From the NCBI RefSeq assembly GCF_001514125.1, contig NZ_KQ948551.1, positions 457,291-521,290 of the forward strand: a stretch of DNA of 64,000 bases. The letters run 5' to 3'. The DNA comes from Streptomyces longwoodensis (GTDB lineage: Bacteria; Actinomycetota; Actinomycetes; Streptomycetales; Streptomycetaceae). A program made the translations under genes and the position numbers. Shown one piece after another: positions 17,488 to 27,822 of this stretch (its first letter is position 1; every line of letters starts with the position of its first letter). Under the pieces are notes generated by a model. The model did no database searches. It had not been told where the DNA came from and worked only from the letters and a program-made list of their open reading frames with translations.

Positions 17488-18219
17488 ATGGCCCTGATCG
17501 ACACCGAGGCGGCACTCCACGAGGCGCACCGCGACAACCACACCCACCGCGACGTCAACGGGGGCTGGCTGCGCCCCGCCGTCTTCGGTGCGATGGACGG
17601 CCTCGTCTCCAACCTCGCCCTGATGACCGGCGTCGCCGGCAGCTCGGTCAGCCAGCACACCATGGTGCTGACCGGGCTCGCGGGCCTGGCCGCCGGTGCC
17701 TTCTCGATGGCCGCGGGCGAGTACACCTCCGTCGCCTCCCAGCGCGAGCTGGTCGAGGCCGAGCTGGACGTCGAGCGGCGCGAGCTGCGCAAGCACCCCC
17801 AGGACGAGGAGGCCGAGCTGGCCGCCCTCTACGAGGCCCGCGGCGTGGACGCCGGCCTCGCCCGGCAGGTCGCCCGCCAGCTGTCCCGCGACCCCGAGCA
17901 GGCCCTGGAGATCCACGCGCGCGAGGAGCTGGGCATCGACCCCTCCGACCTGCCCTCCCCGCTGGTCGCGGCCGTGTCGTCGTTCGGCTCCTTCGCGCTG
18001 GGCGCCCTGTTCCCGGTGCTGCCGTACCTGCTGGGCGCGAGCGCGCTGTGGCCGGCCGTGCTGCTGGCGCTCTTCGGGCTCTTCGCGTGCGGTGCGGTGG
18101 TGGCCCGGGTGACCGCGCGGACCTGGTGGTACAGCGGCCTGCGCCAGCTCGCCCTCGGCGGCGCCGCGGCCGGTGTGACGTACGTCCTGGGCAGCTGGTT
18201 CGGAACGGCCGTAGGATGA
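17488..18219 (+). CDS. VIT1/CCC1-family iron or manganese transporter
   Basis: This 243-residue membrane protein has about five helices. Seen: HRDVNGGWLRPAVFGAMDGL (start of helix 1 with the conserved D-G), VLTGLAGLAAGAFSMAAGEY (helix 2 with the metal-site M-A-x-GEY), a charged middle domain with many Glu (about residues 84-150, the presumed metal-binding region), SPLVAAVSSFGSFALG, and a final helix pair with G-G-A-A-A-G-V-T. Family members export or sequester ferrous iron or manganese. The start follows GGGGGAACCTG. Two iron-box-like sites upstream suggest iron-dependent control. Confidence 0.9.
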   Translation: MALIDTEAALHEAHRDNHTHRDVNGGWLRPAVFGAMDGLVSNLALMTGVAGSSVSQHTMVLTGLAGLAAGAFSMAAGEYTSVASQRELVEAELDVERRELRKHPQDEEAELAALYEARGVDAGLARQVARQLSRDPEQALEIHAREELGIDPSDLPSPLVAAVSSFGSFALGALFPVLPYLLGASALWPAVLLALFGLFACGAVVARVTARTWWYSGLRQLALGGAAAGVTYVLGSWFGTAVG

Positions 18220-18227
18220 GTCGGCCG

Positions 18228-18255
18228 CTACTTATGCGAGGGGCCGCATAAGTAG
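18228..18255 (+). terminator. Hairpin terminator after the VIT gene
   Basis: CTACTTATGCG and CGCATAAGTAG pair over 11 bp with a 6-base loop, nine bases after the stop. Confidence 0.65.
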
Positions 18256-18501
18256 CCGTTACTCGCTGGTTTCGATCGCATGACCATCGGGCATGAGCCG
18301 TAAGCGCTGGGGGCAATGACGCCCGAGGCGCACCCCTGGAACGGGCGAGGACGCCCTTCCGCCCCCGGACCGACGGACACCGATCTGTCCCCCTCGGTCC
18401 CCCACAGCCTTTGTGCCGCCCGGTGCGGCGCCCCGTCGCCACCCCCGCGACGTCCGCATGGTGGAACGGATTATCCCGCTTCCCGAGAATCGCTCCATCA
18501 T

Positions 18502-18528
18502 GTAACCTGCACGAAATTTTGCACTCAC
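18502..18528 (+). promoter_or_regulatory. Candidate GlnR box upstream of gltB
   Basis: GTAAC, 6 bases, GAAAT, 6 bases, CTCAC reproduces the Streptomyces GlnR half-site series gTnAc-n6-GaAAc-n6-gTnAC with exact spacing, 62-88 bases before the gltB ATG. The rest of the 370-bp gap (18220-18589) holds the VIT terminator and no gene that I can recognise. Confidence 0.5.
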
Positions 18529-18589
18529 GCAGAGGGCCAGCGTCGTCCCTCGGCACTGCACATGCCACTTGACGACGACGGGAGAGCCG

Positions 18590-21500
18590 ATGCGTACGCC
18601 GCGCCAGCCGTCCCAGCACTCCGCGAACGGCCAGAACTGGTCCTTCATGGATGCTCGCCCTGCTGCGCAGGGTATGTACGACCCCCGCAACGAGCACGAC
18701 GCGTGCGGCGTCGGTTTCGTGGCCACCCTCACCGGTGAGGCGAGCCACACGCTGGTCGAGCAGGCGCTGACCGTACTGCGCAACCTCGAACACCGTGGCG
18801 CCACCGGCTCCGAGCCCGACTCGGGCGACGGCGCCGGCCTGCTCTCCCAGGTGCCCGACGCCTTCTTCCGCGAGGTGGCCGGATTCGAACTGCCCGAGGC
18901 GGGCTCGTACGCCGTCGGCATCGCCTTCCTGCCGCCGCAGGACGCCGCCGACGCCGTCTCGCGCATCGAGACGATCGCCGCCGAGGAGGGCCTCACGGTC
19001 CTCGGCTGGCGTGACGTCCCCGTCGCCCCCGAACTGCTCGGCGCCACCGCCCGCTCGACGATGCCCGCCTTCCGGCAGCTGTTCGTCGCCGACGGCACCA
19101 GCCGGGACATCGCCCTGGACCGCAAGGCGTTCGTGGTGCGCAAGCGCGCCGAGCGCGAGGTCGGCGTCTACTTCCCGTCGCTGTCCGCGCGGACCCTCGT
19201 CTACAAGGGCATGCTGACCACCGGCCAGCTGGAGCCCTTCTTCCCGGACCTGTCCGACCGCCGCTTCGCCTCCGCGATCGCGCTCGTGCACTCCCGGTTC
19301 TCCACGAACACCTTCCCGTCGTGGCCGCTCGCACACCCGTACCGCTTCGTCGCGCACAACGGTGAGATCAACACCGTCAAGGGCAACCGCAACTGGATGC
19401 GTGCCCGCGAGTCGCAGCTGGCCTCCGAGCTGTTGGGGTCCAGCCAGAAGGACCTCGAGCGGATCTTCCCGGTCTGTACGCCGGACGCCTCCGACTCCGC
19501 CTCCTTCGACGAGGTCCTGGAGCTGCTGCACCTCGGCGGGCGGTCGCTGCCCCACTCGGTGCTGATGATGATCCCCGAGGCCTGGGAGAACCACGCCTCC
19601 CTGGACCCGGCCCGGCGCGCCTTCTACCAGTACCACTCCACGATGATGGAGCCCTGGGACGGCCCCGCCTGCGTCTGCTTCACCGACGGCACCCAGGTCG
19701 GCGCCGTACTCGACCGCAACGGCCTGCGCCCCGGCCGCTACTGGGTCACCGACGACGGCCTCGTCGTCCTCGGCTCCGAGGTCGGCGTCCTCGACATCGA
19801 CCCCGCGAAGGTGGTCCGCAAGGGCCGCCTGCAGCCCGGCCGGATGTTCCTCGTGGACACCGCCGAGCACCGCATCATCGAGGACGAGGAGATCAAGGCC
19901 CAGCTCGCGGCGGAGAAGCCGTACGCCGAGTGGCTGGAGGCCGGCGAGATCGAGCTGTCCGACCTGCCCGAGCGCGAGCACATCGTGCACACCCACGCCT
20001 CGGTCACCCGCCGCCAGCAGACCTTCGGGTACACCGAGGAGGAGCTGCGCGTCATCCTCGCCCCGATGGCCCGCACCGGCGCCGAGCCGATCGGCTCCAT
20101 GGGCACCGACTCGCCGATCGCGGCCCTGTCCGAGCGCCCGCGGCTGCTGTTCGACTACTTCACCCAGCTGTTCGCCCAGGTCACCAACCCGCCGCTGGAC
20201 GCGATCCGCGAGGAACTGGTCACCTCCCTGCGCTCGTCGCTGGGCCCCCAGGGCAACCTGCTGGACCCGACCGCCGCGTCCTGCCGGTCCGTCGTGCTGC
20301 CCTTCCCGGTCATCGACAACGACGAGCTGGCCAAGCTCATCCACATCAACGCCGACGGCGACATGCCCGGCTTCAAGGCCGCGACCCTGTCCGGCCTGTA
20401 CCGGGTGCACGGCGGCGGCGAGGCGCTGGCCGCGCGGATCGAGGAGATCTGCGCCGAGGCCGACGCCGCGATCGAGAACGGCGCCCGGCTGATCGTGCTG
20501 TCGGACCGCCACTCCGACGCCGAGCACGCGCCGATCCCGTCGCTGCTGCTCACCGCGGCCGTCCACCACCACCTCATCCGCACCAAGCAGCGCACCCACG
20601 TGGGCCTGCTGGTCGAGGCCGGCGACGTCCGCGAGGTCCACCACGTCGCCCTGCTCATCGGCTACGGCGCCGCCGCGGTCAACCCGTACCTGGCGATGGA
20701 GTCGGTGGAGGACCTGCTGCGCGCGGGCACCTTCCTGAACGGCCTGGAGACCGAGCAGGCCCTCAAGAACCTGATCTACGCCCTCGGCAAGGGCGTGCTG
20801 AAGGTGATGTCCAAGATGGGCATCTCCACCGTCGCCTCCTACCGCGGCGCCCAGGTCTTCGAGGCCGTCGGCCTGGAGCAGTCGTTCGTGGAGAAGTACT
20901 TCAGCGGCACCGCCACCAAGATCGGCGGCGTCGGCATCGACGTCGTCGCCAAGGAGGTCGCCGCCCGCCACGCCAAGGCCTACCCGGCCTCCGGCATCGC
21001 CCCCGCGCACCGCGCGCTGGACATCGGCGGCGAGTACCAGTGGCGCCGCGAGGGCGAGCCGCACCTGTTCGACCCGGAGACGGTCTTCCGCCTCCAGCAC
21101 TCCACGCGCACCGCCCGCTACGACATCTTCAAGAAGTACACGGACCGGGTGAACGAGCAGTCCGAGCGCCTGATGACGCTGCGCGGCCTGTTCGGCTTCA
21201 AGTCCGACCGCCCCTCGATCCCCGTCGAGGAGGTCGAGCCGGTCTCCGAGATCGTCAAGCGCTTCTCCACCGGCGCCATGTCGTACGGCTCCATCTCCCA
21301 GGAGGCGCACGAGACCCTCGCCATCGCCATGAACCAGCTGGGCGGCAAGTCCAACACCGGTGAGGGCGGCGAGGACCCCGAGCGCCTGTACGACCCGGCG
21401 CGCCGGTCCGCCATCAAGCAGGTCGCCTCCGGCCGCTTCGGCGTGACCTCGGAGTACCTGGTCAACGCGGACGACATCCAGATCAAGATGGCCCAGGGCG

Positions 21501-23188
21501 CCAAGCCCGGCGAGGGCGGCCAGCTGCCCGGCCACAAGGTCTACCCGTGGGTCGCCAAGACGCGGCACTCGACGCCGGGCGTCGGTCTGATCTCCCCGCC
21601 GCCGCACCACGACATCTACTCCATCGAGGACCTCGCCCAGCTGATCCACGACCTGAAGAACGCGAACCCGCAGGCGCGGATCCACGTGAAGCTGGTCTCC
21701 GAGGTCGGCGTCGGCACGGTCGCGGCGGGTGTGTCCAAGGCGCACGCGGACGTGGTGCTCATCTCCGGCCACGACGGCGGCACCGGCGCCTCCCCGCTCA
21801 CCTCGCTCAAGCACGCGGGCGGCCCCTGGGAGCTCGGCCTCGCCGAGACCCAGCAGACGCTGCTGCTCAACGGCCTGCGCGACCGGATCGTGGTGCAGAC
21901 CGACGGCCAGCTCAAGACCGGCCGCGACGTGGTCATCGCCGCGCTGCTGGGCGCCGAGGAGTTCGGTTTCGCGACCGCGCCGCTCGTCGTCTCCGGCTGC
22001 GTCATGATGCGCGTCTGCCACCTGGACACCTGCCCGGTCGGCATCGCCACCCAGAACCCGGTGCTGCGCGACCGCTTCGCCGGCAAGGCCGAGTACGTGG
22101 TGAACTTCTTCCGGTTCATCGCCGAGGAGGTCCGCGAGCTGCTGGCCGAGCTGGGCTTCCGCTCCGTCGAGGAGGCCGTCGGCCACGCCGAGGTGCTGGA
22201 CGTCGAGCGTGCCGTGGACCACTGGAAGGCCCAAGGCCTGGACCTGGCCCCGCTGTTCCACGTGCCCGCCCTGCCCGAGGGCGCGGTGCGCCACCAGGTC
22301 GCCGTCCAGGACCACGGGCTGGAGAAGGCGCTCGACAACGAGCTGATCCGGCTCGCCGCCGACGCGCTGGCCGCCGACGCGGCGCACGACGCCCAGCCGG
22401 TGCGCGCCCAGGTCGCCATCCGCAACATCAACCGCACGGTCGGCACCATGCTCGGCCACGAGGTGACGAAGAAGTTCGGTGGCGCGGGCCTGCCCGACGA
22501 CACCATCGACATCACCTTCACGGGCTCGGCCGGCCAGTCCTTCGGCGCGTTCCTGCCGCGCGGTGTGACGCTGCGCCTGGAGGGCGACGCCAACGACTAC
22601 GTCGGCAAGGGCCTGTCCGGCGGCCGGATCGTGGTGCGCCCGGACCGGGCCGCCGACCACCTCGCCGAGTACTCGACGATCGCGGGCAACACCATCGGCT
22701 ACGGCGCGACCGGCGGGGAGCTGTTCCTGCGCGGGCGCACCGGTGAGCGGTTCTGCGTGCGCAACTCCGGCGCGCTGGTGGTCTCCGAGGGCGTGGGCGA
22801 CCACGGCTGCGAGTACATGACCGGCGGTCACGCGGTGGTGCTCGGCCCGACGGGCCGCAACTTCGCGGCCGGCATGTCCGGTGGCGTCGCCTACGTCATC
22901 GACCTCGACCGCGACAACGTCAACGTCGGCAACCTGGAGTCGGTGCGGGAGCTGGACGAGGCCGACCAGCAGTGGCTGCACGAGGTCGTGCGCCGCCACC
23001 AGGAGGAGACCGGCTCGACCGTGGCCGGCAAGCTCCTTGCCGAGTGGGACACCGCCGTCCAGCGCTTCAGCAAGATCATCCCCAGTACGTACAAGGCAGT
23101 GCTCGCCGCCAAGGACGCCGCCGAGCGAGCCGGTCTCTCCGAGTCCGAGATCACCGAGAAGATGATGGAGGCGGCGATCAATGGCTGA
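18590..23188 (+). CDS. gltB: Glutamate synthase large subunit
   Basis: The protein has 1532 residues and makes two glutamates from glutamine and 2-oxoglutarate together with GltD. The N-terminal class II amidotransferase domain uses Cys39 ([11 protein letters not shown]) after cleavage of a 38-residue propeptide. Next come the central domain and the FMN/synthase domain ([44 protein letters not shown]). The 3Fe-4S cysteines are in [15 protein letters not shown] (about residues 1136-1147). A C-terminal GXGXG beta-helix domain ends the protein. ATG 18590 has GGAG 6 bases upstream. It overlaps gltD by 8 bp. Confidence 0.98.
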   Translation: MRTPRQPSQHSANGQNWSFMDARPAAQGMYDPRNEHDACGVGFVATLTGEASHTLVEQALTVLRNLEHRGATGSEPDSGDGAGLLSQVPDAFFREVAGFELPEAGSYAVGIAFLPPQDAADAVSRIETIAAEEGLTVLGWRDVPVAPELLGATARSTMPAFRQLFVADGTSRDIALDRKAFVVRKRAEREVGVYFPSLSARTLVYKGMLTTGQLEPFFPDLSDRRFASAIALVHSRFSTNTFPSWPLAHPYRFVAHNGEINTVKGNRNWMRARESQLASELLGSSQKDLERIFPVCTPDASDSASFDEVLELLHLGGRSLPHSVLMMIPEAWENHASLDPARRAFYQYHSTMMEPWDGPACVCFTDGTQVGAVLDRNGLRPGRYWVTDDGLVVLGSEVGVLDIDPAKVVRKGRLQPGRMFLVDTAEHRIIEDEEIKAQLAAEKPYAEWLEAGEIELSDLPEREHIVHTHASVTRRQQTFGYTEEELRVILAPMARTGAEPIGSMGTDSPIAALSERPRLLFDYFTQLFAQVTNPPLDAIREELVTSLRSSLGPQGNLLDPTAASCRSVVLPFPVIDNDELAKLIHINADGDMPGFKAATLSGLYRVHGGGEALAARIEEICAEADAAIENGARLIVLSDRHSDAEHAPIPSLLLTAAVHHHLIRTKQRTHVGLLVEAGDVREVHHVALLIGYGAAAVNPYLAMESVEDLLRAGTFLNGLETEQALKNLIYALGKGVLKVMSKMGISTVASYRGAQVFEAVGLEQSFVEKYFSGTATKIGGVGIDVVAKEVAARHAKAYPASGIAPAHRALDIGGEYQWRREGEPHLFDPETVFRLQHSTRTARYDIFKKYTDRVNEQSERLMTLRGLFGFKSDRPSIPVEEVEPVSEIVKRFSTGAMSYGSISQEAHETLAIAMNQLGGKSNTGEGGEDPERLYDPARRSAIKQVASGRFGVTSEYLVNADDIQIKMAQGAKPGEGGQLPGHKVYPWVAKTRHSTPGVGLISPPPHHDIYSIEDLAQLIHDLKNANPQARIHVKLVSEVGVGTVAAGVSKAHADVVLISGHDGGTGASPLTSLKHAGGPWELGLAETQQTLLLNGLRDRIVVQTDGQLKTGRDVVIAALLGAEEFGFATAPLVVSGCVMMRVCHLDTCPVGIATQNPVLRDRFAGKAEYVVNFFRFIAEEVRELLAELGFRSVEEAVGHAEVLDVERAVDHWKAQGLDLAPLFHVPALPEGAVRHQVAVQDHGLEKALDNELIRLAADALAADAAHDAQPVRAQVAIRNINRTVGTMLGHEVTKKFGGAGLPDDTIDITFTGSAGQSFGAFLPRGVTLRLEGDANDYVGKGLSGGRIVVRPDRAADHLAEYSTIAGNTIGYGATGGELFLRGRTGERFCVRNSGALVVSEGVGDHGCEYMTGGHAVVLGPTGRNFAAGMSGGVAYVIDLDRDNVNVGNLESVRELDEADQQWLHEVVRRHQEETGSTVAGKLLAEWDTAVQRFSKIIPSTYKAVLAAKDAAERAGLSESEITEKMMEAAING

Positions 23189-24644
23189 CCCGAAGGGCTT
23201 CCTGAACCACGGCCGTGAGGTCGCCAAGACCCGTCCCGTCGACGAGCGCGTCAGGGACTGGAACGAGGTCTACGTCCCCGGCTCCCTGCTGCCGATCATC
23301 AGCAAGCAGGCCAGCCGGTGCATGGACTGCGGCATCCCGTTCTGCCACAACGGCTGTCCGCTGGGGAACCTCATCCCCGAGTGGAACGACTACGCCTACC
23401 GCGAGGACTGGTCGGCCGCGCAGGAACGGCTGCACGCGACCAACAACTTCCCGGAGTTCACCGGCCGTCTGTGCCCGGCCCCCTGCGAGTCGGCGTGCGT
23501 GCTCGGCATCAACCAGCCGCCGGTCACCATCAAGAACGTCGAGGTCTCGATCATCGACAAGGCGTGGGAGACCGGGGACGTCGCCCCGCAGATCCCCGAG
23601 CGCCTGTCGGGCAAGACCGTCGCGGTCGTCGGCTCGGGCCCGGCGGGCCTGGCCGCCGCCCAGCAGCTGACCCGGGCCGGCCACACGGTCGCGGTGTACG
23701 AGCGCGCGGACCGCGTCGGCGGCCTCCTGCGCTACGGCATCCCCGAGTTCAAGATGGAGAAGCGGCACATCAACCGGCGCATCGAGCAGATGCGCGCGGA
23801 GGGCACCCGCTTCCGGACCGGTGTCGAGATCGGCCGCGACCTGAAGGCCACGGACCTGAAGAAGCGCTACGACGCGGTCGTCCTCGCCGTCGGCGCGACC
23901 ACGGCCCGCGACCTGCCGGTGCCCGGGCGCGAGCTCAAGGGCATCCACCAGGCCATGGAGTACCTGCCGCTGGCCAACAAGGTGCAGGAGGGCGACTTCG
24001 TGACGCCCCCGATCTCGGCCGAGGGCAAGCACGTCGTGGTCATCGGCGGCGGTGACACCGGCGCCGACTGCGTGGGCACCGCCCACCGCCAGGGCGCGGC
24101 CTCCGTCACGCAGCTGGAGATCATGCCCCGCCCGAACGAGGACCGGCACCCGACGAACCAGCCCTGGCCGACCTTCCCGATGCTGTACAAGGTCACCAGC
24201 GCCCACGAGGAGGGCGGTGAGCGGGTCTACTCCGTCTCCACCACCCACTTCGAGGGCGACGAGGACGGCAACGTCCAGTGGCTGCACCTGTCCGAGGTGG
24301 AGTTCGTCGAGGGCAGGCTGACCCCGAAGCCGGGCACCGAGCGCAAGATCCCCGCGCAGCTGGTCACCCTGGCCATGGGCTTCACCGGCACCGACCGGGA
24401 GAACGGCCTGGTCGAGCAGTTCGGCCTGGACCTCGACGAGCGCGGCAACATCGCCCGCGACGGCGACTACCGGACCAACGTGCCGGGCGTGTTCGTCGCC
24501 GGTGACGCGGGCCGCGGCCAGTCGCTCATCGTGTGGGCGATCGCGGAGGGCCGCTCGGCCGCCCGCGGCGTCGACCGGTTCCTGACCGGCGCGAGCGACC
24601 TGCCGGCCCCCATCCGCCCGACGGACCGCTCCCTGATGGTCTGA
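23181..24644 (+). CDS. gltD: Glutamate synthase small subunit
   Basis: This 487-residue NADPH-oxidising flavoprotein subunit passes electrons to GltB. The N-terminal cysteine clusters for 4Fe-4S centres are visible: [17 protein letters not shown] and [13 protein letters not shown]. They are followed by the FAD loop [17 protein letters not shown] (about residue 150), an NAD(P)H loop [17 protein letters not shown] (about 285), and the C-terminal [19 protein letters not shown] that closes the FAD site. Start and gltB stop overlap by 8 bp, indicating coupled translation. Confidence 0.97.
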   Translation: MADPKGFLNHGREVAKTRPVDERVRDWNEVYVPGSLLPIISKQASRCMDCGIPFCHNGCPLGNLIPEWNDYAYREDWSAAQERLHATNNFPEFTGRLCPAPCESACVLGINQPPVTIKNVEVSIIDKAWETGDVAPQIPERLSGKTVAVVGSGPAGLAAAQQLTRAGHTVAVYERADRVGGLLRYGIPEFKMEKRHINRRIEQMRAEGTRFRTGVEIGRDLKATDLKKRYDAVVLAVGATTARDLPVPGRELKGIHQAMEYLPLANKVQEGDFVTPPISAEGKHVVVIGGGDTGADCVGTAHRQGAASVTQLEIMPRPNEDRHPTNQPWPTFPMLYKVTSAHEEGGERVYSVSTTHFEGDEDGNVQWLHLSEVEFVEGRLTPKPGTERKIPAQLVTLAMGFTGTDRENGLVEQFGLDLDERGNIARDGDYRTNVPGVFVAGDAGRGQSLIVWAIAEGRSAARGVDRFLTGASDLPAPIRPTDRSLMV

Positions 24645-24684
24645 GGCCCCCAGAACGTCCCGTACAACGGCGTACGGAACACCC

Positions 24685-24727
24685 GGCGCCTGCCCCCTGT
24701 CCCCGACCGGACGACCGGGCAGGCGCC
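24685..24727 (+). terminator. Hairpin after gltD
   Basis: GGCGCCTGCCC (24685-24695) pairs with GGGCAGGCGCC (24717-24727), 11 bp with a 21-base loop, 40 bases after the gltD stop. Confidence 0.55.
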
Positions 24728-24846
24728 ACGCCTTTTCCGCCGCCCGTGGCCGGTTCCTGTGGCAGGTTGGGCACCGGCACGGCCGGTGGGGCCGGCGGCG
24801 GACGACCGGGGCGGCGCGCGCCGTCCGGTGGCGAAGGGGTGGGGTC

Positions 24847-25569
24847 ATGGCGGCGATCAGTCTCAGCAAGGTGGAGGAGACCGCGCCGGCGCTGGTCGAC
24901 CTGTACAAGTCCGCCGCGGTCAGCCTCACCAAGCACCAACTGACCGGGGAGCGGGCCGCCGTGTACCTGGTGGTCGACCACTCCGGCTCCATGCGGCCCT
25001 ACTTCCGTGACGGCAGCGTGCAGGCGCTCGCCGACCGGGTGCTGGGACTGTCCGCCCACCTGGACGACGACGGGCGGGTGCCCGTGGTGTTCTTCTCCAC
25101 CGGGATCGATGCCGTGAGCGAGATCGCGCTCGACGACCACGAGGGGCGGGTCGCGCGGATCGCCACCGGCCTCGGGCACATGGGCAGGACCAACTACCAC
25201 CTGGCGATGGACGCGGTCATCGACCACTACCTCGACAGCGGCGCCACCGCGCCCGCCCTGGTGGTCTTCCAGACCGACGGAGGCCCGACGAGCAAGCTCG
25301 CCGCCGAGCGCTACCTGTGCAAGGCCTCGACGCTGCCGCTGTTCTGGCAGTTCATCGGCTTCGGCGACCCGGGCAGCCGCCAGTTCGACTTCCTGCGCAC
25401 GCTCGACGAACTGCCCGTGCCGGCCCGGCGGACCGTCGACAACGCCGGCTTCTTCCACGCCGGTCCCCACCCCCGCGCGGTGTCCGACGCCGACCTGTAC
25501 GACCGCCTGCTGGGCGAGTTCCCGCGGTGGCTGAGGGCCGCGCGGGCCCGGGGGATCGTCAGCGGGTGA
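24847..25569 (+). CDS. von Willebrand factor A domain protein (TerF-like)
   Basis: This 240-residue cytoplasmic protein is a single vWA domain with an intact MIDAS metal site: DHSGSM (residues 44-49), Thr115 in GRTNYHLAM, and the TDGGPTSK loop (about 143-150). The layout, including N-terminal LSKVEETAPALVDLYKSA, resembles the vWA proteins associated with tellurite-resistance (TerD/TerF) systems in actinomycetes, but no other ter gene is adjacent. It probably binds protein partners through magnesium. ATG 24847 is used; GGGGTGGGG precedes it. Confidence 0.85.
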   Translation: MAAISLSKVEETAPALVDLYKSAAVSLTKHQLTGERAAVYLVVDHSGSMRPYFRDGSVQALADRVLGLSAHLDDDGRVPVVFFSTGIDAVSEIALDDHEGRVARIATGLGHMGRTNYHLAMDAVIDHYLDSGATAPALVVFQTDGGPTSKLAAERYLCKASTLPLFWQFIGFGDPGSRQFDFLRTLDELPVPARRTVDNAGFFHAGPHPRAVSDADLYDRLLGEFPRWLRAARARGIVSG

Positions 25570-25630
25570 GGGCGGGCGGGACAGCCCGTCAGTGCAGACC
25601 TGCCCTTGAGGCCCTGGCGGTCGGCCGGTG

Positions 25631-26542
25631 TCAGGTGTCGCAGTCCAGGACCGTGTGGCACAGGCCGCATCGTGCTCGTATCCGGCCCCGGACGGGGACC
25701 CGGACGCGTGCGTGGCAGGTCGGGCAGGGGAACGTCACGCGGAGGGGGCCGGGGGAGTCCGGCGTGAACGTGTACGGGGCGTCCGGTGCCGGGTGGTCCC
25801 GGGCGTGGCGGCGGTCGTGCGCGTAGCGCCGTCGGCCCGCCCAGCCCGCCGCCGTCAGCGGAGGCCGGCACGCGTCGGAGCGGGCCCGCTCCAGCCCCCG
25901 TCCGTACGCCTCGTAGGCCTGCGGACTGGTGAACCAGGCCGACGGGTCCTCCCCGAACACCAGCGACCGCTTCGCCAGGACGTACCCGAACTCCTCCGGC
26001 GTGAGGTAGCCCAGCTTCTGGGAGGACACCCCGTCCTCCCGGAACGCGTCGAGGAGCAGCCAGCCCGCGCCCAGGTACGTCGTGGCCGTGTCGGTGAGGA
26101 TCTCGTTGTCCCGGGTGCCGGGGAAGGAGAGGTCCACCCGGTGCAGGTACACGTGCGCGATCTCGTGCGCCAGGGCCGCGCCGATGTCCCGCCGATGGGT
26201 GCGGAACCGGTCGTTCAGCTCGACGAAGTACTCGGGGCCCGCGGTGAGTTCGATGTTCGCCGCGTGCTCCATGCGCCGGAAGCCGACGACCAGCCGGGCG
26301 TCCGGCAGCCGGTAGTGCCGCACCAGCTCGCGCGCCACCCGCTGCGCGCCCAGGTACAGGTCGTCGGTGTCGCAGAACGCCACGTCCACCGGCGCCACAC
26401 TGGTGTCGAACGCGTGGATGGTGTCGTAGGACAGCCGCTTGTACAGCGCGGTGATCGCCGCCCGCACCGTCTCCAGGTGGGGGTAACCGCGCTCCACCGG
26501 TCCGCCGTTCGCCACGCCCGCACCCCCAAGCCAGCCGTGCAC
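25631..26542 (-). CDS. Zinc-protease-like protein with C-terminal zinc ribbon
   Basis: This 303-residue protein has no signal peptide. A central HEIAHVYLH motif (residues 126-134) and NEILTDTATTYLGAGW with Glu147 look like an HExxH-x16-E gluzincin-like zinc site. The C-terminal 35 residues contain a CPTC...CGLC four-cysteine zinc ribbon (Cys273, 276, 292, 295). The combination suggests an intracellular metallopeptidase or a DNA-associated SprT-like protein, but I do not recognise the exact family. GTG 26542 is the longest start; GTG 26515, with GGGGG upstream, is a good alternative. It is divergent from the chorismate mutase gene, only 40 bp away. Confidence 0.75.
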   Translation of the reverse strand: MHGWLGGAGVANGGPVERGYPHLETVRAAITALYKRLSYDTIHAFDTSVAPVDVAFCDTDDLYLGAQRVARELVRHYRLPDARLVVGFRRMEHAANIELTAGPEYFVELNDRFRTHRRDIGAALAHEIAHVYLHRVDLSFPGTRDNEILTDTATTYLGAGWLLLDAFREDGVSSQKLGYLTPEEFGYVLAKRSLVFGEDPSAWFTSPQAYEAYGRGLERARSDACRPPLTAAGWAGRRRYAHDRRHARDHPAPDAPYTFTPDSPGPLRVTFPCPTCHARVRVPVRGRIRARCGLCHTVLDCDT

Positions 26543-26568
26543 CCGCTTTCCACTCTACGGCGACGCAC

Positions 26569-26574
26569 TAGGGT
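26569..26574 (+). promoter_or_regulatory. -10 element for the chorismate mutase gene
   Basis: TAGGGT ends 9 bases before ATG 26583, which implies a very short leader or leaderless mRNA. Confidence 0.45.
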
Positions 26575-26582
26575 GAACGCCC

Positions 26583-26933
26583 ATGACCACCAGCACCACC
26601 GGAACCGGTGACGTCGATCCGGCCGTGCGCGAGGAGCTCGCGCGACTGCGGGACAGCATCGACAACATCGACGCGGCCGTCGTCCACATGCTCGCCGAGC
26701 GCTTCAAGTGCACGCAGCAGGTCGGCCACCTCAAGGCCCGCCACCAGCTGCCGCCCGCCGACCCGGCGCGCGAGGCCCGGCAGATCGCCCGGCTGCGCTC
26801 GCTCGCCGAGAGCGCCAAGCTGGACCCGGCCTTCGCTGAGAAGTTCCTCAATTTCATCATCGCCGAGGTGATCCGCCACCACGAGCGGATCGCCGACGAC
26901 GCGCTCGGCACCTCACCGGTCACCGGCGGCTGA
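26583..26933 (+). CDS. Chorismate mutase (AroQ class)
   Basis: This 116-residue, all-helical AroQ-type enzyme converts chorismate to prephenate, the branch point towards phenylalanine and tyrosine. Seen: LRDSIDNIDAAVVHMLAERF (helix 1 with catalytic Arg), KCTQQVGHLKARHQLPPADP with the conserved lysine, REARQIARL, and FLNFIIAEVIRHHERI. It is stand-alone with no prephenate dehydratase fusion or signal peptide. It competes with TrpE in this same window for chorismate. Confidence 0.92.
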   Translation: MTTSTTGTGDVDPAVREELARLRDSIDNIDAAVVHMLAERFKCTQQVGHLKARHQLPPADPAREARQIARLRSLAESAKLDPAFAEKFLNFIIAEVIRHHERIADDALGTSPVTGG

Positions 26934-27049
26934 CCTGGAGTGATCCGCCGGGCGGGGCGCGGGGGAGGCACGGGCGGGGCACCGTCGGAAACCGGCCGCG
27001 GCGCGCACCGGTCGTGAGCCGGCGGGCACCCACCGTCAGGGGGGCGACG

Positions 27050-27055
27050 TAAGCT
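27050..27055 (+). promoter_or_regulatory. -10 candidate for the receiver-domain regulator
   Basis: TAAGCT lies about 30 bases before ATG 27086, with GGGAGGGA serving as the ribosome-binding site downstream. Confidence 0.4.
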
Positions 27056-27085
27056 GGTGGTCCTGCCGCGGGAGGGACGTGGGCC

Positions 27086-27688
27086 ATGCCGTCGGATGCC
27101 AGGATCCTCATCGTCGACGACCACCGGGACACGCGGTACGCGCTGGAGAGCGCGCTCGCCCCGCTGGGCCACCGGCTGTGCTGTGTCGCCGGCGGCGACG
27201 AGGCCCTCAAGGAGGTGCTGCGCGGCCGGGTCGGGCTGGTCCTGCTCGATGTGTGCATGCCCGACGTGGGCGGCCTGGACGTGGTGCGCTACCTGCGCCG
27301 CCTGGAGCAGACCCAGCACATCCCCGTCGTGCTGCTCACCGGCTTCGGCCTCGACCCTGCGCTGACCTCGGCCGCCTTCGACCTCGGCGTCGCCGACCTG
27401 CTGCCCAAGCCGGTCGACCCCGGGTCCCTGCGCACCAAGGTCCGCTACCTGTACGACGCCCACCAGCGCCGCCTGGCCCTGGAGCGGGAGGTCCGCGGAC
27501 TGCGCGCCCTGGTCGAGGCCGGCACCGCGCCCGGCCGCGGCCCGGACGACCCGCGCACCGCCGTGCAGGCCCTGTCCCGCCCGGACGACCCGTGCACCGC
27601 CGTGCAGGCCGTGCCCCGCCCGGACGCCCGCGTCCCCACCCAGCGCGACGCGGCCCGGCGGGACGCGGAGCGGCGCGACACGGTCTGA
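27086..27688 (+). CDS. Receiver-only response regulator
   Basis: This 200-residue protein has an intact CheY-like receiver domain at residues 5-125: acidic Asp11/Asp12, phospho-acceptor Asp55 (LLDVCMPD), Thr85 (LLTGFG) and Lys108 (LPKPVDP). A short helix (QRRLALEREVRGLRALVEA) follows. The last 60 residues are low complexity, with a near-perfect duplicated DDPxTAVQAxxRPD unit and an Arg/Asp-rich end. There is no DNA-binding output domain, so it probably acts through protein interaction. No histidine kinase is adjacent. Confidence 0.85.
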   Translation: MPSDARILIVDDHRDTRYALESALAPLGHRLCCVAGGDEALKEVLRGRVGLVLLDVCMPDVGGLDVVRYLRRLEQTQHIPVVLLTGFGLDPALTSAAFDLGVADLLPKPVDPGSLRTKVRYLYDAHQRRLALEREVRGLRALVEAGTAPGRGPDDPRTAVQALSRPDDPCTAVQAVPRPDARVPTQRDAARRDAERRDTV

Positions 27689-27693
27689 GGGCA

Positions 27694-27760
27694 CCCCGCC
27701 GCGCCCGCTCCCGCGCCCCGCCGCGCCCGCTCCCGCGCCCCGCCGTGCCCGGCTCCCGCG
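27694..27760. repeat. Tandem 22-bp repeat, three copies
   Basis: Two identical 22-bp units (27694-27715, 27716-27737) and a third 23-bp variant (27738-27760), all of C/G-rich CCCCGCC...CCCGCG composition, lie between the regulator and the aminopeptidase gene. Confidence 0.75.
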
Positions 27761-27822
27761 CGGGAAGGGACATAGCGCGCGTACCGGTCCGGCCCTGTGC
27801 CCGGACCACACCATCAGGCAGC

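Noticed and set aside
17648..23227. An 1859-codon open frame opposite gltB
   Set aside because: It is a stop-free antisense shadow caused by GC3 bias; its translation is low-complexity (V/G/A/R/L-rich) with no motif.
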